The notes beneath the pieces are model-generated. The model was not told where the DNA came from. It saw nothing but the letters and a program-made list of their open reading frames with translations, and made no database searches. Below, piece by piece: positions 1 through 7,586 of a stretch of DNA of 64,000 nt. Origin of the DNA: an uncultured SAR86 cluster bacterium (GTDB lineage Bacteria; Pseudomonadota; Gammaproteobacteria; Magnimaribacterales; Magnimaribacteraceae); the NCBI GenBank assembly GCA_938048695.1, contig CALIUO010000018.1, positions 1 through 64,000 on the forward strand, read 5' to 3'. The first letter of the stretch is position 1, and each line of letters starts with the position of its first letter. The position numbers and the translations under genes were made by a program.

Positions 1-266
1 GTTACAAAGCCTTTTGCATCTTCCAGATCTTTTACCCCAATAGGTATTCCTGCAAGTTTGCCGACTGTTTCACCTTTTTGAATTAAAGCATCTATCTGCT
101 TTGCTTGTTCTATTGCGTCTTCGTGATTGACTGCACAAAAAGCATTTAGCCGTTCATCATACTTATCTATGTTATCTAAAGCGGCTTGCGTGACCTCTGT
201 AGCCGACATTTTTTTTGACTGAATATTACTAGCCAAATCTTTCAATGAGTAATCTCTAAAGTCCAT
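1..266 (-). CDS. Amidase signature family protein, N-terminal part (runs off the left edge)
   Basis: Only the first 88 codons lie in the window; the gene continues past base 1. The protein starts MDFRDYSLKDLAS and reaches the motif GKLAGIPIGVKDL (about residues 69-81), the hallmark of amidase-signature hydrolases, in which the Lys of the VKD segment (K79) belongs to the Ser-Ser-Lys triad. The two serines would lie outside the window. The start is supported by GGAGAGAA four bases upstream of the ATG. GatA and other amidases share this N-terminus, so the substrate cannot be decided here. It is divergent from the acyl-CoA dehydrogenase at 331, with a 64-base shared promoter region. Confidence 0.85.
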   Translation of the reverse strand, partial: MDFRDYSLKDLASNIQSKKMSATEVTQAALDNIDKYDERLNAFCAVNHEDAIEQAKQIDALIQKGETVGKLAGIPIGVKDLEDAKGFV

Positions 267-330
267 AGTGTTCTCTCCAATTATTTAAACGATGTTATCA
301 TTTTTTTAGTAGTATGATTTCAAATTAATT

Positions 331-1542
331 ATGAACTTTGAACACACACAAAAGACAAAAGAACTTATAGGCCTCGTATCTAATTTTATAGATCAAAAAA
401 TTAAACCGAGAGAAAAAGAATATGATCAAGCCATGGCTTCCTTTAGAGAATCTGGAGATCAATGGCAGGTCCCAGAAGTTTTATATGAGCTAAAACAAGA
501 AGCAAGGGAGATTGGTCTTTGGAATTTTTCTTTAACTGGAGATTTGGGATATGGACTCTCTAATCTAGAGTTTGCCCCTCTAGCTGAATTAATGGGAGTT
601 GGTTGGACATCTGAGGTCTTCAACTCCTCGGCTCCTGATGCAGGCAATATGGAAGTGCTTGATAAGTATGGAAGCGATTATCAAAAGGAAAAGTGGCTTG
701 CTCCTTTACTTCAAGGAGAAATACGTTCAGCTTTCGCAATGACTGAACCAAATGTAGCTTCTTCTGATGCTACAAATATTTCTAGCACCATTATGAGAGA
801 CGGTGATGAATATGTTCTTAATGGAGAAAAATGGTGGACTTCGGGTTACGGTAGACCTGATTGCAAGTTTATGATTTTCATGGGAGTTTCTAATCCTGAA
901 GCTCCTAAGCATCAAAGGCAGTCGCAGATAATTGTTCCAAAAGACAGCCCAGGAATAAGCTTAAAGAGAATGCTTACGGTGTATGGTTCAGATCACGCTC
1001 CAAATGGCCACGCTCATTTAAGTTTTGAGAATGTAAGAGTCCCTAAAGATAATATGATTTTAGGTGAGGGGAGGGGATTCGAAATCGCTCAAGGTAGATT
1101 AGGACCAGGACGTATTCATCATTGTATGAAAATTATCGGTGCTGCAGAAATGGCCCTAGAACTTCTTTGTAAAAGAGCTTCCTCAAGAAAAGCATTCGGT
1201 AAAGCAATCGCTGAATTGGGAGGTAACTACGATGTTATTGCAAAATGTCGCAATGAAATTGAAATGTGCAGACTCCTAACATTAAAAGCTGCCTATATGA
1301 TGGACACTCAAGGAAACAAAAAAGCAAAAAGTGAAATAGCTCAACCTAAGGTTGAAGTACCTAGCATGGCAGTAAGGGTTATTGAGAGAGCTGTCCAAAT
1401 ACATGGTGGAGCTGGGGTTTCTCAAGATACTCCACTAGCAAGTCTATATAGCTCAATAAGATATCTTAGAATCGGAGATGGGCCTGACGAAGTGCACTTA
1501 AGAACTATTGCCAAGGAGGAGTTGAATAAATATATAGATTAG
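331..1542 (+). CDS. Acyl-CoA dehydrogenase, ACAD10/11-like
   Basis: A 403-residue FAD-dependent acyl-CoA dehydrogenase of full family length. It has [16 protein letters not shown] (residues 134-149), [11 protein letters not shown] (256-266) and a C-terminal [10 protein letters not shown] (381-390); the last two resemble the ACAD10/ACAD11 branch more than short- or medium-chain enzymes. The usual catalytic EGT motif is replaced by DGP, as in that branch. Members of this branch act with an APH-fold kinase on 4-hydroxyacyl-CoA (established for ACAD10/11 and bacterial LvaA/LvaC). A separate APH-type kinase lies at 13.8 kb, so a functional link is possible but inferred. The stop codon overlaps that of the convergent gene by 4 nt (TTAG). 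Confidence 0.9.
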   Translation: MNFEHTQKTKELIGLVSNFIDQKIKPREKEYDQAMASFRESGDQWQVPEVLYELKQEAREIGLWNFSLTGDLGYGLSNLEFAPLAELMGVGWTSEVFNSSAPDAGNMEVLDKYGSDYQKEKWLAPLLQGEIRSAFAMTEPNVASSDATNISSTIMRDGDEYVLNGEKWWTSGYGRPDCKFMIFMGVSNPEAPKHQRQSQIIVPKDSPGISLKRMLTVYGSDHAPNGHAHLSFENVRVPKDNMILGEGRGFEIAQGRLGPGRIHHCMKIIGAAEMALELLCKRASSRKAFGKAIAELGGNYDVIAKCRNEIEMCRLLTLKAAYMMDTQGNKKAKSEIAQPKVEVPSMAVRVIERAVQIHGGAGVSQDTPLASLYSSIRYLRIGDGPDEVHLRTIAKEELNKYID

Positions 1543-1808
1543 TGGTTTAAACCTTTTTCAGTTTCTACTGACTTTATCGAGAGCATTTTTTTAGCAAATT
1601 CCATTTCTTTGTCTGCGTTAAGTTTATTCAGTTTGAACTGCTCTGAGTCTTGTGTAGCTATAATTATCCTTCCAGAATCTGTATCTACCCTGATGCTATC
1701 GGTTTTGAAGATCTTATTTTCTTTAGATATTACAATTGCCTCAAGTTCATTGTTGAGGTCTTCTACATGACAACCTTCAATTAACTGCTTTAATTCTTTT
1801 AATTTCAT
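1539..1808 (-). CDS. Hypothetical protein, 89 aa
   Basis: I do not recognise this protein. It is 89 residues, soluble and highly charged, beginning [20 protein letters not shown], with a predicted mixed alpha/beta middle ([18 protein letters not shown]) and a lysine- and glutamate-rich C-terminus. There is no signal peptide or membrane segment. It sits between the acyl-CoA dehydrogenase (convergent, 4-nt stop overlap) and the DUF3501 gene, 45 bases downstream of the latter on the same strand, so it may be the last gene of the rubrerythrin/Fe-S run. That it is a real gene is inferred from its position filling the gap exactly and from the shared stop overlap. Confidence 0.6.
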   Translation of the reverse strand: MKLKELKQLIEGCHVEDLNNELEAIVISKENKIFKTDSIRVDTDSGRIIIATQDSEQFKLNKLNADKEMEFAKKMLSIKSVETEKGLNH

Positions 1809-1853
1809 ATTTACATTGTATCAATAATATAAAGTATATGACAGCGCTGTCTT

Positions 1854-2438
1854 TTAATGAAAGTCAGCTGCCAGGCTCTTCAAAGTAGTTAGAGGTATCT
1901 CTTTTGTTTTTATATTATATTTAGAGTGGTCTATGCCAGCGTATAACATTTTGGCACTTTTGAAGTCGGCGATCATATTCTTGTCAAATTCAAATCTCAA
2001 AAAATGCACAGCTGAAGTTTTTTCTTCATTTGATCTTTCTAGATCTTCATCAGCTACAGCATAAACTCTTTCATTTTCGCCAATTTGTAACCATACCTTG
2101 TTTTCGACAAGGTGCAGATCTTTCAATTTTTCTGCTCTGACTTCTTTATCAGGATATTCTATCAGCATTGTAGCTTTTAAGTTAGCTCCATCAGGTATAA
2201 GTGGGTTATATGCGCCTAACTCCTCTTCGATTCCTTCAGAATCAAATATCTTCTCAATCCTTAGCATTTCTTGTACTTGATACTTAATTGTCTCTATACT
2301 TTCAAAAAGTAAGCTGATATTTTCTCCAATTTGTATGAGTCTATCTTTTTTCAGTTGTATAACCTCGGCACGAAGTTCCTCCCTTCGTTCACTATATTCT
2401 TCTAATGAAAGTAAGTCAGTTTTGTTTAATTTTGTCAT
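1854..2438 (-). CDS. DUF3501 family protein
   Basis: A 194-residue soluble protein matching the DUF3501 family, which commonly occurs next to rubrerythrin and a GlpC-like iron-sulfur protein, as here. Visible features are the N-terminal TKLNKTDLLSLEEYSERREE, a long amphipathic helix, EIFDSEGIEEELGAYNPL-like acidic core sequence and a C-terminal half with FLRFEFDKN. The biochemical role is unknown. I chose the ATG at 2438 rather than an in-frame ATG at 2453: the later start has GGAG about nine bases upstream, placed inside the end of the preceding gene, and leaves one base between that gene's stop and this start. Translational coupling to the Fe-S gene is likely. Confidence 0.8.
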   Translation of the reverse strand: MTKLNKTDLLSLEEYSERREELRAEVIQLKKDRLIQIGENISLLFESIETIKYQVQEMLRIEKIFDSEGIEEELGAYNPLIPDGANLKATMLIEYPDKEVRAEKLKDLHLVENKVWLQIGENERVYAVADEDLERSNEEKTSAVHFLRFEFDKNMIADFKSAKMLYAGIDHSKYNIKTKEIPLTTLKSLAADFH

Positions 2439-2439
2439 T

Positions 2440-3786
2440 TTATTCAACTCCATAAGCTTTTTTGATTAATGAAATTGGATGGGCGGAGTCTGGTTTATTC
2501 TTTGAAACATGTTGTATTTGTTTTGCAGCAAGAGGGCAGTCACTTGTGAGGTGATCAGCTTCTGATTCATCTACTTTTCTTGAAACAGGTCTAGCAATTT
2601 TTACTGAATTATTATGCGTTTCTTCCTTTACTGCATAAGTGCCATCATGACCTGAACAACGTTCGATAGCCTGAACCTCTGTATCGGGAACAAGTTCTAA
2701 CAATTCTTTTGTTTTTGGACCTATATTTTGCACTCTTTGATGACAAGCAACTTGATATGCTATCTTTCCTAGCGACTTTTTAAAGTCCTTATTAAGAAGT
2801 CCTTTATCTTCTCTGTATGATAGATATTCGAAAGGATCAAAAATATGCTGTTTAATCTTCTTTAAATCCTGATTATCATCGAACAGCAATGGCAGCTCTT
2901 GTTTGTACATCAAAACACACGAAGGTACCAACGAGATGATGTCATACCCTTGCTCAATCTCGGCAAGAAGAAGAGGAGTGTTTTGCTTCATCAAACTTTC
3001 TACTGACTTAAGGTCACCTAGATCAAGTTTCGGCATTCCACAGCACTTGTCATCAATCATGAGTTTTGCTTCAACTCCATTGTGCTCCAGAACTTTGAGC
3101 AAATCATTTGCAAGATTCGCATCATTATTTCTGCAATAACAGCCAGTGTAAACAGCTACTTTTCCAGTCGTCTTCTCAGTAGTAGTTACTTTTTCAATAG
3201 TTTTTGGAGTGTACTTTTCTACAGAGCTCTCAAATTTTGGCCAAGGGGCATCTGCATGAACTCCTGTTATTTTTGAAGCTACTTTCCTAGCTGAACTATT
3301 TGAAGAAATTGCTTCATAGGTTATATCTAGGAGCGGAAGTTTCATGAACTTTCCAAGTTTATCTGTCGAGGTCAAGACTTTATCTCTTACTCTTTTTTTG
3401 AGAGATTTATTTTTTTCTTCGTAGGCTATTGCTTTTCCTCTGAGCATTAGGTGGGGAAAATCAAGTGCCCAAGGGTGTGGAGGAACGTAAGGACATTTTG
3501 TTTGATAGCAGAGATCGCACATGTAACATTCGTCTACCACTTTCTGAAAGTCATTTTTGTCGACTCCATCTAATTCAAATGTATCTGACTCATCAATTAG
3601 GTCAAATAAGGTTGGAAAAGATTCGCACAGACTTACGCACCTCCTGCAGGTGTGACAAACATCATAAACTCTTTCGGATTCTTTAAGGAATTCCTCTTTG
3701 TCCATAAAAGATGGATCCTTCCAATCAACAGGATGTCTAGTTGGTGCTTCTAAGCCCCCTTCCTTTTCTGAAAATATATCTGACAT
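2440..3786 (-). CDS. GlpC/heterodisulfide-reductase-like Fe-S oxidoreductase
   Basis: A 448-residue iron-sulfur protein. Two [4Fe-4S] ferredoxin-type clusters are indicated by C44-x2-C47-x2-C50-x3-C54 and C87-x2-C90-x2-C93-x4-C98. The C-terminal half carries two CCG-type cysteine domains: YTGCYCRN (213-220) with DDKCCGMPK (245-253), and VACHQR (346-351) with ERCSGHDG (375-382) and SDCPLAAKQ (415-423). This architecture is that of GlpC/HdrD-like electron-transfer subunits. Clustered with rubrerythrin and DUF3501 it probably passes electrons for peroxide or oxidative-stress detoxification rather than glycerol-3-phosphate oxidation; the partner is inferred. No Shine-Dalgarno is obvious, and a 10-bp hairpin lies just upstream. 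Confidence 0.88.
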   Translation of the reverse strand: MSDIFSEKEGGLEAPTRHPVDWKDPSFMDKEEFLKESERVYDVCHTCRRCVSLCESFPTLFDLIDESDTFELDGVDKNDFQKVVDECYMCDLCYQTKCPYVPPHPWALDFPHLMLRGKAIAYEEKNKSLKKRVRDKVLTSTDKLGKFMKLPLLDITYEAISSNSSARKVASKITGVHADAPWPKFESSVEKYTPKTIEKVTTTEKTTGKVAVYTGCYCRNNDANLANDLLKVLEHNGVEAKLMIDDKCCGMPKLDLGDLKSVESLMKQNTPLLLAEIEQGYDIISLVPSCVLMYKQELPLLFDDNQDLKKIKQHIFDPFEYLSYREDKGLLNKDFKKSLGKIAYQVACHQRVQNIGPKTKELLELVPDTEVQAIERCSGHDGTYAVKEETHNNSVKIARPVSRKVDESEADHLTSDCPLAAKQIQHVSKNKPDSAHPISLIKKAYGVE

Positions 3787-3797
3787 AGGGATATCAA

Positions 3798-3822
3798 ATA
3801 AGGTGCGTTGACCGCACCTTAT
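3798..3822 (-). other. Perfect 10-bp hairpin between rubrerythrin and the Fe-S gene
   Basis: The arms ATAAGGTGCG (3798-3807) and CGCACCTTAT (3813-3822) are perfectly complementary around the 5-base loop TTGAC. On the minus strand it lies 20 bases after the rubrerythrin stop and 11 bases before the Fe-S gene start. There is no T-run after it on that strand, so it does not look like a classical intrinsic terminator. It may be a 3'-end stabiliser or attenuator giving more rubrerythrin than Fe-S protein; that role is inferred. Confidence 0.55.
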
Positions 3823-3841
3823 TGAGAATTTTAAATAATAA

Positions 3842-4261
3842 TTAAGCTAATTCGTCTAGAGCTTTAGAAAATCTATTAGCATGTGATCTTTCTGCTTTGG
3901 CAAGTGTCTCGAACCAGTCAGCGATTTCATCGAAACCTTCTTCTCTCGCAGTTTTAGCCATTCCTGGATACATGTCTGTATATTCATGTGTTTCACCTGC
4001 TACTGAAGCCTCTAAATTAAGCTTCGTTTCTCCCATAGGAAGTCCTGTTGCAGGATCACCAGTTTCTTCTAAATATTCTAAATGACCATGAGCATGACCA
4101 GTTTCACCCTCTGCAGTTGAACGAAAAACAGCTGCAACATCATTATGACCTTCCACATCTGCCTTTGCTGCAAAGTATAGGTATCTTCTGTTTGCTTGAG
4201 ATTCACCTGCAAATGCATCTTTTAGATTCTGTTCAGTATTTGTTCCTTTAAGACCTGACAT
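3842..4261 (-). CDS. rbr: Rubrerythrin (ferritin-like diiron domain only)
   Basis: A 139-residue rubrerythrin-family protein made only of the four-helix diiron domain. Iron ligands are recognisable as E20 (AGESQANRRY), E53 and H56 (EGETGHAH), E90/E93 (GETHEY) and E124/H127 (AERSHANRF). Classical rubrerythrins add a C-terminal rubredoxin domain with two CxxC pairs; that domain is absent, so an external electron donor is needed, possibly the adjacent Fe-S protein. The expected role is reduction of hydrogen peroxide. GGAG seven bases before the ATG supports the start. It is divergent from oxyR across 190 bases holding a Fur-like box and an inverted repeat, consistent with peroxide and iron control. 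Confidence 0.9.
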   Translation of the reverse strand: MSGLKGTNTEQNLKDAFAGESQANRRYLYFAAKADVEGHNDVAAVFRSTAEGETGHAHGHLEYLEETGDPATGLPMGETKLNLEASVAGETHEYTDMYPGMAKTAREEGFDEIADWFETLAKAERSHANRFSKALDELA

Positions 4262-4282
4262 TATTTTCTCCGTTTATAAAAG

Positions 4283-4297
4283 ACTCTATTTTAGAGT
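4283..4297. promoter_or_regulatory. Perfect inverted repeat in the rubrerythrin leader
   Basis: ACTCTA (4283-4288) and TAGAGT (4292-4297) form a perfect inverted repeat separated by TTT, 22 bases upstream of the rubrerythrin start codon. On the plus strand it is followed by a run of nine T residues (4300-4308), so it could also end antisense transcripts coming from the right. An operator role is equally possible. Its position in the 5' leader of a likely stress gene is the only functional hint. Confidence 0.35.
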
Positions 4298-4337
4298 AAT
4301 TTTTTTTTAAATTTGTTGATGAAATCCATTATTACTT

Positions 4338-4356
4338 TGATAACAATTCTCATTAA
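4338..4356. promoter_or_regulatory. Candidate Fur box in the rbr-oxyR intergenic region
   Basis: The plus-strand segment GATAACAATTCTCATT (4339-4354) reads AATGAGAATTGTTATC on the other strand and matches 13 of 16 positions of the palindromic Fur consensus AATGATAATCATTATC. It lies about 80 bases upstream of the rubrerythrin start and 95 bases upstream of the oxyR start, a sensible operator position for both. No Fur gene is in the window, and AT-rich sequence raises the chance of random matches. Confidence 0.4.
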
Positions 4357-4451
4357 TAATGAACATTAAATAACTAGTGTGCGAATATTAATTTCTTCTA
4401 TTATATTTGTATAATCATTTATTCAAATTATAATAATAGATAAAAGCTATA

Positions 4452-5369
4452 ATGAATCTTAAAGATCTTAAATACTTTTCTAGTTTAGCAAAGCATAATA
4501 ATTTCAGTAAAGCTGCCAAAGAGTGCTTTGTTACTCAACCTACTCTCAGTAATCAAATTAATAAATTGGAGCAAGAGCTGGGACTTACTCTTTTTGAAAG
4601 AACGAATAGAAAGGTAACAATCACTGAAGAGGGTAAATTAATTCTAGAGGCAGCACAAAAAACACTAGAGACAGCTTCAGAGATAGAAAAGATTGCGCAT
4701 AGATTCAAGCAGCCTTTGATGGGAAAAATCACATTAGGTGCAATTCATACTCTTAGTCCTTATCTTCTTCCAATAATACTGTTGCCATTGAAGGATGCTT
4801 ATCCTGATTTAGACTTGGTACTAGTTGAGGCAACAACCTCGGAATTAATTGAAGATCTAAAAGCAGGAAGAATAGACGCAGCCTTATTGGCAACTTCCAT
4901 TAGAAATGAAAAAAATCTTAAAGAACGTCTTTTATTCAAAGAACCATTTTGGTTAGCTCATCCTGCTAATCATGAGATTTATGATGTTGATGATATAAAA
5001 GTTAAACACCTTCAAAAATTAGATTTACTTTTACTGCCAGAGGAACACTGTTTATCTGATCAAGTAAAGTCAGTTTGTGGACTCAAAAATTTAGATACAG
5101 AAGGTCCAATGCAGTGGCTTCATGCTGGGAGTTTGGAGACAATTTTACAATTTGTAGCAATGGGACAAGGGTCCACTTTGGTTCCTGCTTTAGCAACATA
5201 TGAAGGACGTATCAACACTCAAGGAATGATGGTGAGAAAACTTGATATAGGTGAAGCTTACAGAAATATTTCTATATCTTTTAGAAAAGACTATTCCAAA
5301 GAATCTGATCTCAAAGCTTTAGCTAAATTTATCAAAGAAAACCTTCCTAATACTGTCGAGCCTTTATAA
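4452..5369 (+). CDS. oxyR: OxyR, hydrogen-peroxide-sensing LysR-type regulator
   Basis: A 305-residue LysR-family protein with an N-terminal winged helix-turn-helix (NNFSKAAKECFVTQPTLSNQ, residues 16-35). Its identity rests on the pair C200 and C209 in EEHCLSDQVKSVCG: same spacing and almost the same numbers as the redox cysteines C199/C208 of E. coli OxyR, which form the peroxide-induced disulfide. The length equals that of E. coli OxyR (305). It is divergent from rubrerythrin, a plausible target. Candidate -10 elements TATAAT occur at 4410-4415 and 4429-4434. The peroxiredoxin at 10991 is another possible target. Confidence 0.93.
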   Translation: MNLKDLKYFSSLAKHNNFSKAAKECFVTQPTLSNQINKLEQELGLTLFERTNRKVTITEEGKLILEAAQKTLETASEIEKIAHRFKQPLMGKITLGAIHTLSPYLLPIILLPLKDAYPDLDLVLVEATTSELIEDLKAGRIDAALLATSIRNEKNLKERLLFKEPFWLAHPANHEIYDVDDIKVKHLQKLDLLLLPEEHCLSDQVKSVCGLKNLDTEGPMQWLHAGSLETILQFVAMGQGSTLVPALATYEGRINTQGMMVRKLDIGEAYRNISISFRKDYSKESDLKALAKFIKENLPNTVEPL

Positions 5370-5375
5370 ATTTTC

Positions 5376-5403
5376 TTGAAGATTTTCTTATGCACGTTAT
5401 TAT
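5376..5403 (+). promoter_or_regulatory. Candidate promoter of the TPP-riboswitch operon
   Basis: TTGAAG (5376-5381) and TATTAT (5398-5403) are spaced by 16 bases and would place transcription start near 5410, just before the 5' strand of the riboswitch P1 helix at 5414. The fit to sigma-70 hexamers is moderate; the position is what makes it credible. Confidence 0.4.
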
Positions 5404-5413
5404 TGGTTTATAA

Positions 5414-5488
5414 ATGTAAAGGGGAGGAAAAAGCCTGAGAAATAAACCCTTGAACCTGATCCATACAATGATGGCGGAGGAATTACAT
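5414..5488 (+). promoter_or_regulatory. TPP (thiamine pyrophosphate) riboswitch, THI element
   Basis: The conserved TPP aptamer is recognisable by CTGAGA (5435-5440), ACCC then TTGAACCTGATC (5446-5462) and the 3' GGCGGAGG (5473-5480). Helices can be assigned: P1 ATGTAA 5414-5419 with TTACAT 5483-5488; P2 GGG 5421-5423 with CCC 5447-5449; a very short P3 (AGG 5425-5427 with CCT 5434-5436); P4 CCT 5455-5457 with AGG 5478-5480; P5 CCAT 5461-5464 with ATGG 5471-5474. The Shine-Dalgarno GGAGG (5476-5480) is in P4, and P1 takes in the first two bases of the ATG at 5487. Ligand binding should therefore block translation initiation directly. No separate expression platform or terminator is present. 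Confidence 0.93.
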
Positions 5489-7586
5489 GACATCACATAA
5501 AATTAAGTTTTTTTTATTTCTATATCTCTTCTTTTTCCAAACTAACATTAACTCTCAAATTATCGACGAAGTCATAGTTATTGGTGACTGGAGAGCAATT
5601 TCTGAATCAGACAAGGATTCAAGTTTGATTATTTTTAACGAAGACAAGATCGATAAGAAACAATATAAACATTTTGAAGATCTATCCTATTCTGTTCCAA
5701 ATTTAAATTTTGCTGCTAGTGATTCTCGACCAAGATACTTCCAAATAAGAGGCATTGGGGAAAGGTCTGGATATGAAGGTACTCCCAACTCTTCAGTTGG
5801 TTTTCTCATTGATGATATTGATTTTTCTGGTCAGGGAGGCATCGCTTCTTCGTATGATGTCCAACAAATAGAAGTTTATCGTGGACCTCAAGGATCGAGG
5901 ATGGGGGCCAATTCTCTTGCTGGACTGGTTTATGTAAAGACGAATGACCCAATTGATATTTTTTTTGCTAAAGCTGATCTTATATTAGGTGATTACGGTA
6001 GAAAAGACATTGGTGCAGTGCTTAATGTACCGATATCTTCTGATTTGAAATATAGAATGAGTCTCAAAAAGGAAGATTCAGATGGATTCAGAAAAAATAT
6101 ATATCTAAAACGATCTGATACTTCTAAGAAAGATGAAAGATCTTACAGATTTAAGTTAGATTGGGATTTGAACGCTATATCATCACTAGACTTGGTCTAC
6201 TTTAGTAATGACTTTGATAATCCCGCAGACATATGGACGATAGATGGCTCTTTGAACACACTTTCTGATAGACCTGGAATGGATTCGCAAGACTCCAAAG
6301 CATTGGGGATAAATTATATCTTCAACGCTCCTACTAATAAGATAAACCTCTTATACTCAAAGACTAATACAGACGTAGTTTTTAGTTATGATGCGGATTG
6401 GGGTAATTCTCTTTCGCACGCACCATTTACATATGATTATTTCTCAGAAACTTTCAGAAAAAGAGATACCGAAAATTTTGAAATCCGACTTTTGTCTGAT
6501 GATGTTGATTTTGGTTCTAGGAATTTCAATTGGATAGTCGGATATTCTGTTTTCAAAATAAAAGAATCAAATAACAAATTTGATGATGGTGCCTACGGTG
6601 ACCCTTTTGATGGCTATGACACATTCTTTAGTGAGTCATTTTTTTCAAGCTATTATTCTTCTAAAAGTAATTCTCTTTTTGGAAATTTAGATTATTTTCT
6701 TAGTTCTAGCTTAAAACTATCTTTTGGTATGCGCTGGGAAGATTGGGATGGTGGTTATTCTGATTCCAATGAAGAGTCATTTAATCCAGCAGACAAGATG
6801 AATGGGGGAAAGATCTCTTTAACCAAAACCACAACTGAAGATTTAACTTTTTTTGTCAGTGCAGCAAAGGGGTATAAACAGGGAGGTTTTAATTTAGGAA
6901 CAGGTCTTGGTGATTCAAGTTTTAGTAACAGCATAAACTATCAGCCTGAATCTTTAATAAATTACGAGTTTGGACTAAATGGCTATATAGATGATTTAGA
7001 TACTTATTTAGATTTCGTTATCTTTCTATCTGATAGAAAAGATCAACAAGTTCTTATTTCAACTCAAGTAGATCCCCAAGACCCTAATACATTTTTGTAC
7101 TTAACAAGAAATGCAGCTGAAGGTAATAACTATGGAGCAGAATTGAGTATTAAGAGAGATTTATCTGACCAGATTAATATATTTTTTGATCTAGGATTGC
7201 TCGAAACTGAAATTACTCATTACTCATCTAGACCTGATTTGGAAGGTAGGGAACAGGCGCACGCTCCAAGCTATAGTTTTTCCACTGGCATGTCTTGGAA
7301 ACTATCTCAAAGATTAGAGTTTATTTTAGACTTAACAGGTAAAAGTGATTTTTATTACTCCGATTCTCACGATAATAAATCTGACAATTATATCCTGACA
7401 AATATAAATCTTTCTTACTCAATGAATAAAGTTAAATATAATTTCTGGGTAAAAAACTTATTTGACGAGTATTACTCCTTAAGAGGGTTCTTCTTTGGAA
7501 ATGAACCTCCAAATTTTGAAGATAAGTTATATGAAAGACATGGAGACCCCAGAAATCTAGGTTTATCCATTCAATATGTATTCTGA
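5487..7586 (+). CDS. TonB-dependent outer-membrane receptor, probable thiamine receptor
   Basis: A 699-residue TonB-dependent receptor. An N-terminal signal peptide (residues 1 to about 24, ending INSQ) is followed by the TonB-box-like DEVIVIG. The plug domain contains FQIRGIGERSGYEG and the conserved QQIEVYRGPQGSRMGANSLA. A long 22-strand-type barrel follows and ends in the aromatic outer-membrane signature SIQYVF with a terminal Phe. The TPP riboswitch directly in front and the PnuC-like permease overlapping its end indicate thiamine, or a thiamine derivative, as substrate. The family also includes siderophore, cobalamin and sugar receptors; regulation is the evidence here, not sequence. 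Expression should be repressed when TPP is plentiful. Confidence 0.9.
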   Translation: MTSHKIKFFLFLYLFFFQTNINSQIIDEVIVIGDWRAISESDKDSSLIIFNEDKIDKKQYKHFEDLSYSVPNLNFAASDSRPRYFQIRGIGERSGYEGTPNSSVGFLIDDIDFSGQGGIASSYDVQQIEVYRGPQGSRMGANSLAGLVYVKTNDPIDIFFAKADLILGDYGRKDIGAVLNVPISSDLKYRMSLKKEDSDGFRKNIYLKRSDTSKKDERSYRFKLDWDLNAISSLDLVYFSNDFDNPADIWTIDGSLNTLSDRPGMDSQDSKALGINYIFNAPTNKINLLYSKTNTDVVFSYDADWGNSLSHAPFTYDYFSETFRKRDTENFEIRLLSDDVDFGSRNFNWIVGYSVFKIKESNNKFDDGAYGDPFDGYDTFFSESFFSSYYSSKSNSLFGNLDYFLSSSLKLSFGMRWEDWDGGYSDSNEESFNPADKMNGGKISLTKTTTEDLTFFVSAAKGYKQGGFNLGTGLGDSSFSNSINYQPESLINYEFGLNGYIDDLDTYLDFVIFLSDRKDQQVLISTQVDPQDPNTFLYLTRNAAEGNNYGAELSIKRDLSDQINIFFDLGLLETEITHYSSRPDLEGREQAHAPSYSFSTGMSWKLSQRLEFILDLTGKSDFYYSDSHDNKSDNYILTNINLSYSMNKVKYNFWVKNLFDEYYSLRGFFFGNEPPNFEDKLYERHGDPRNLGLSIQYVF

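Noticed and set aside
4283-4308. Plus-strand intrinsic terminator (repeat plus T-run) upstream of oxyR
   Set aside because: No plus-strand gene ends before it; it could only end antisense RNA, so I list it as a regulatory repeat rather than a terminator.
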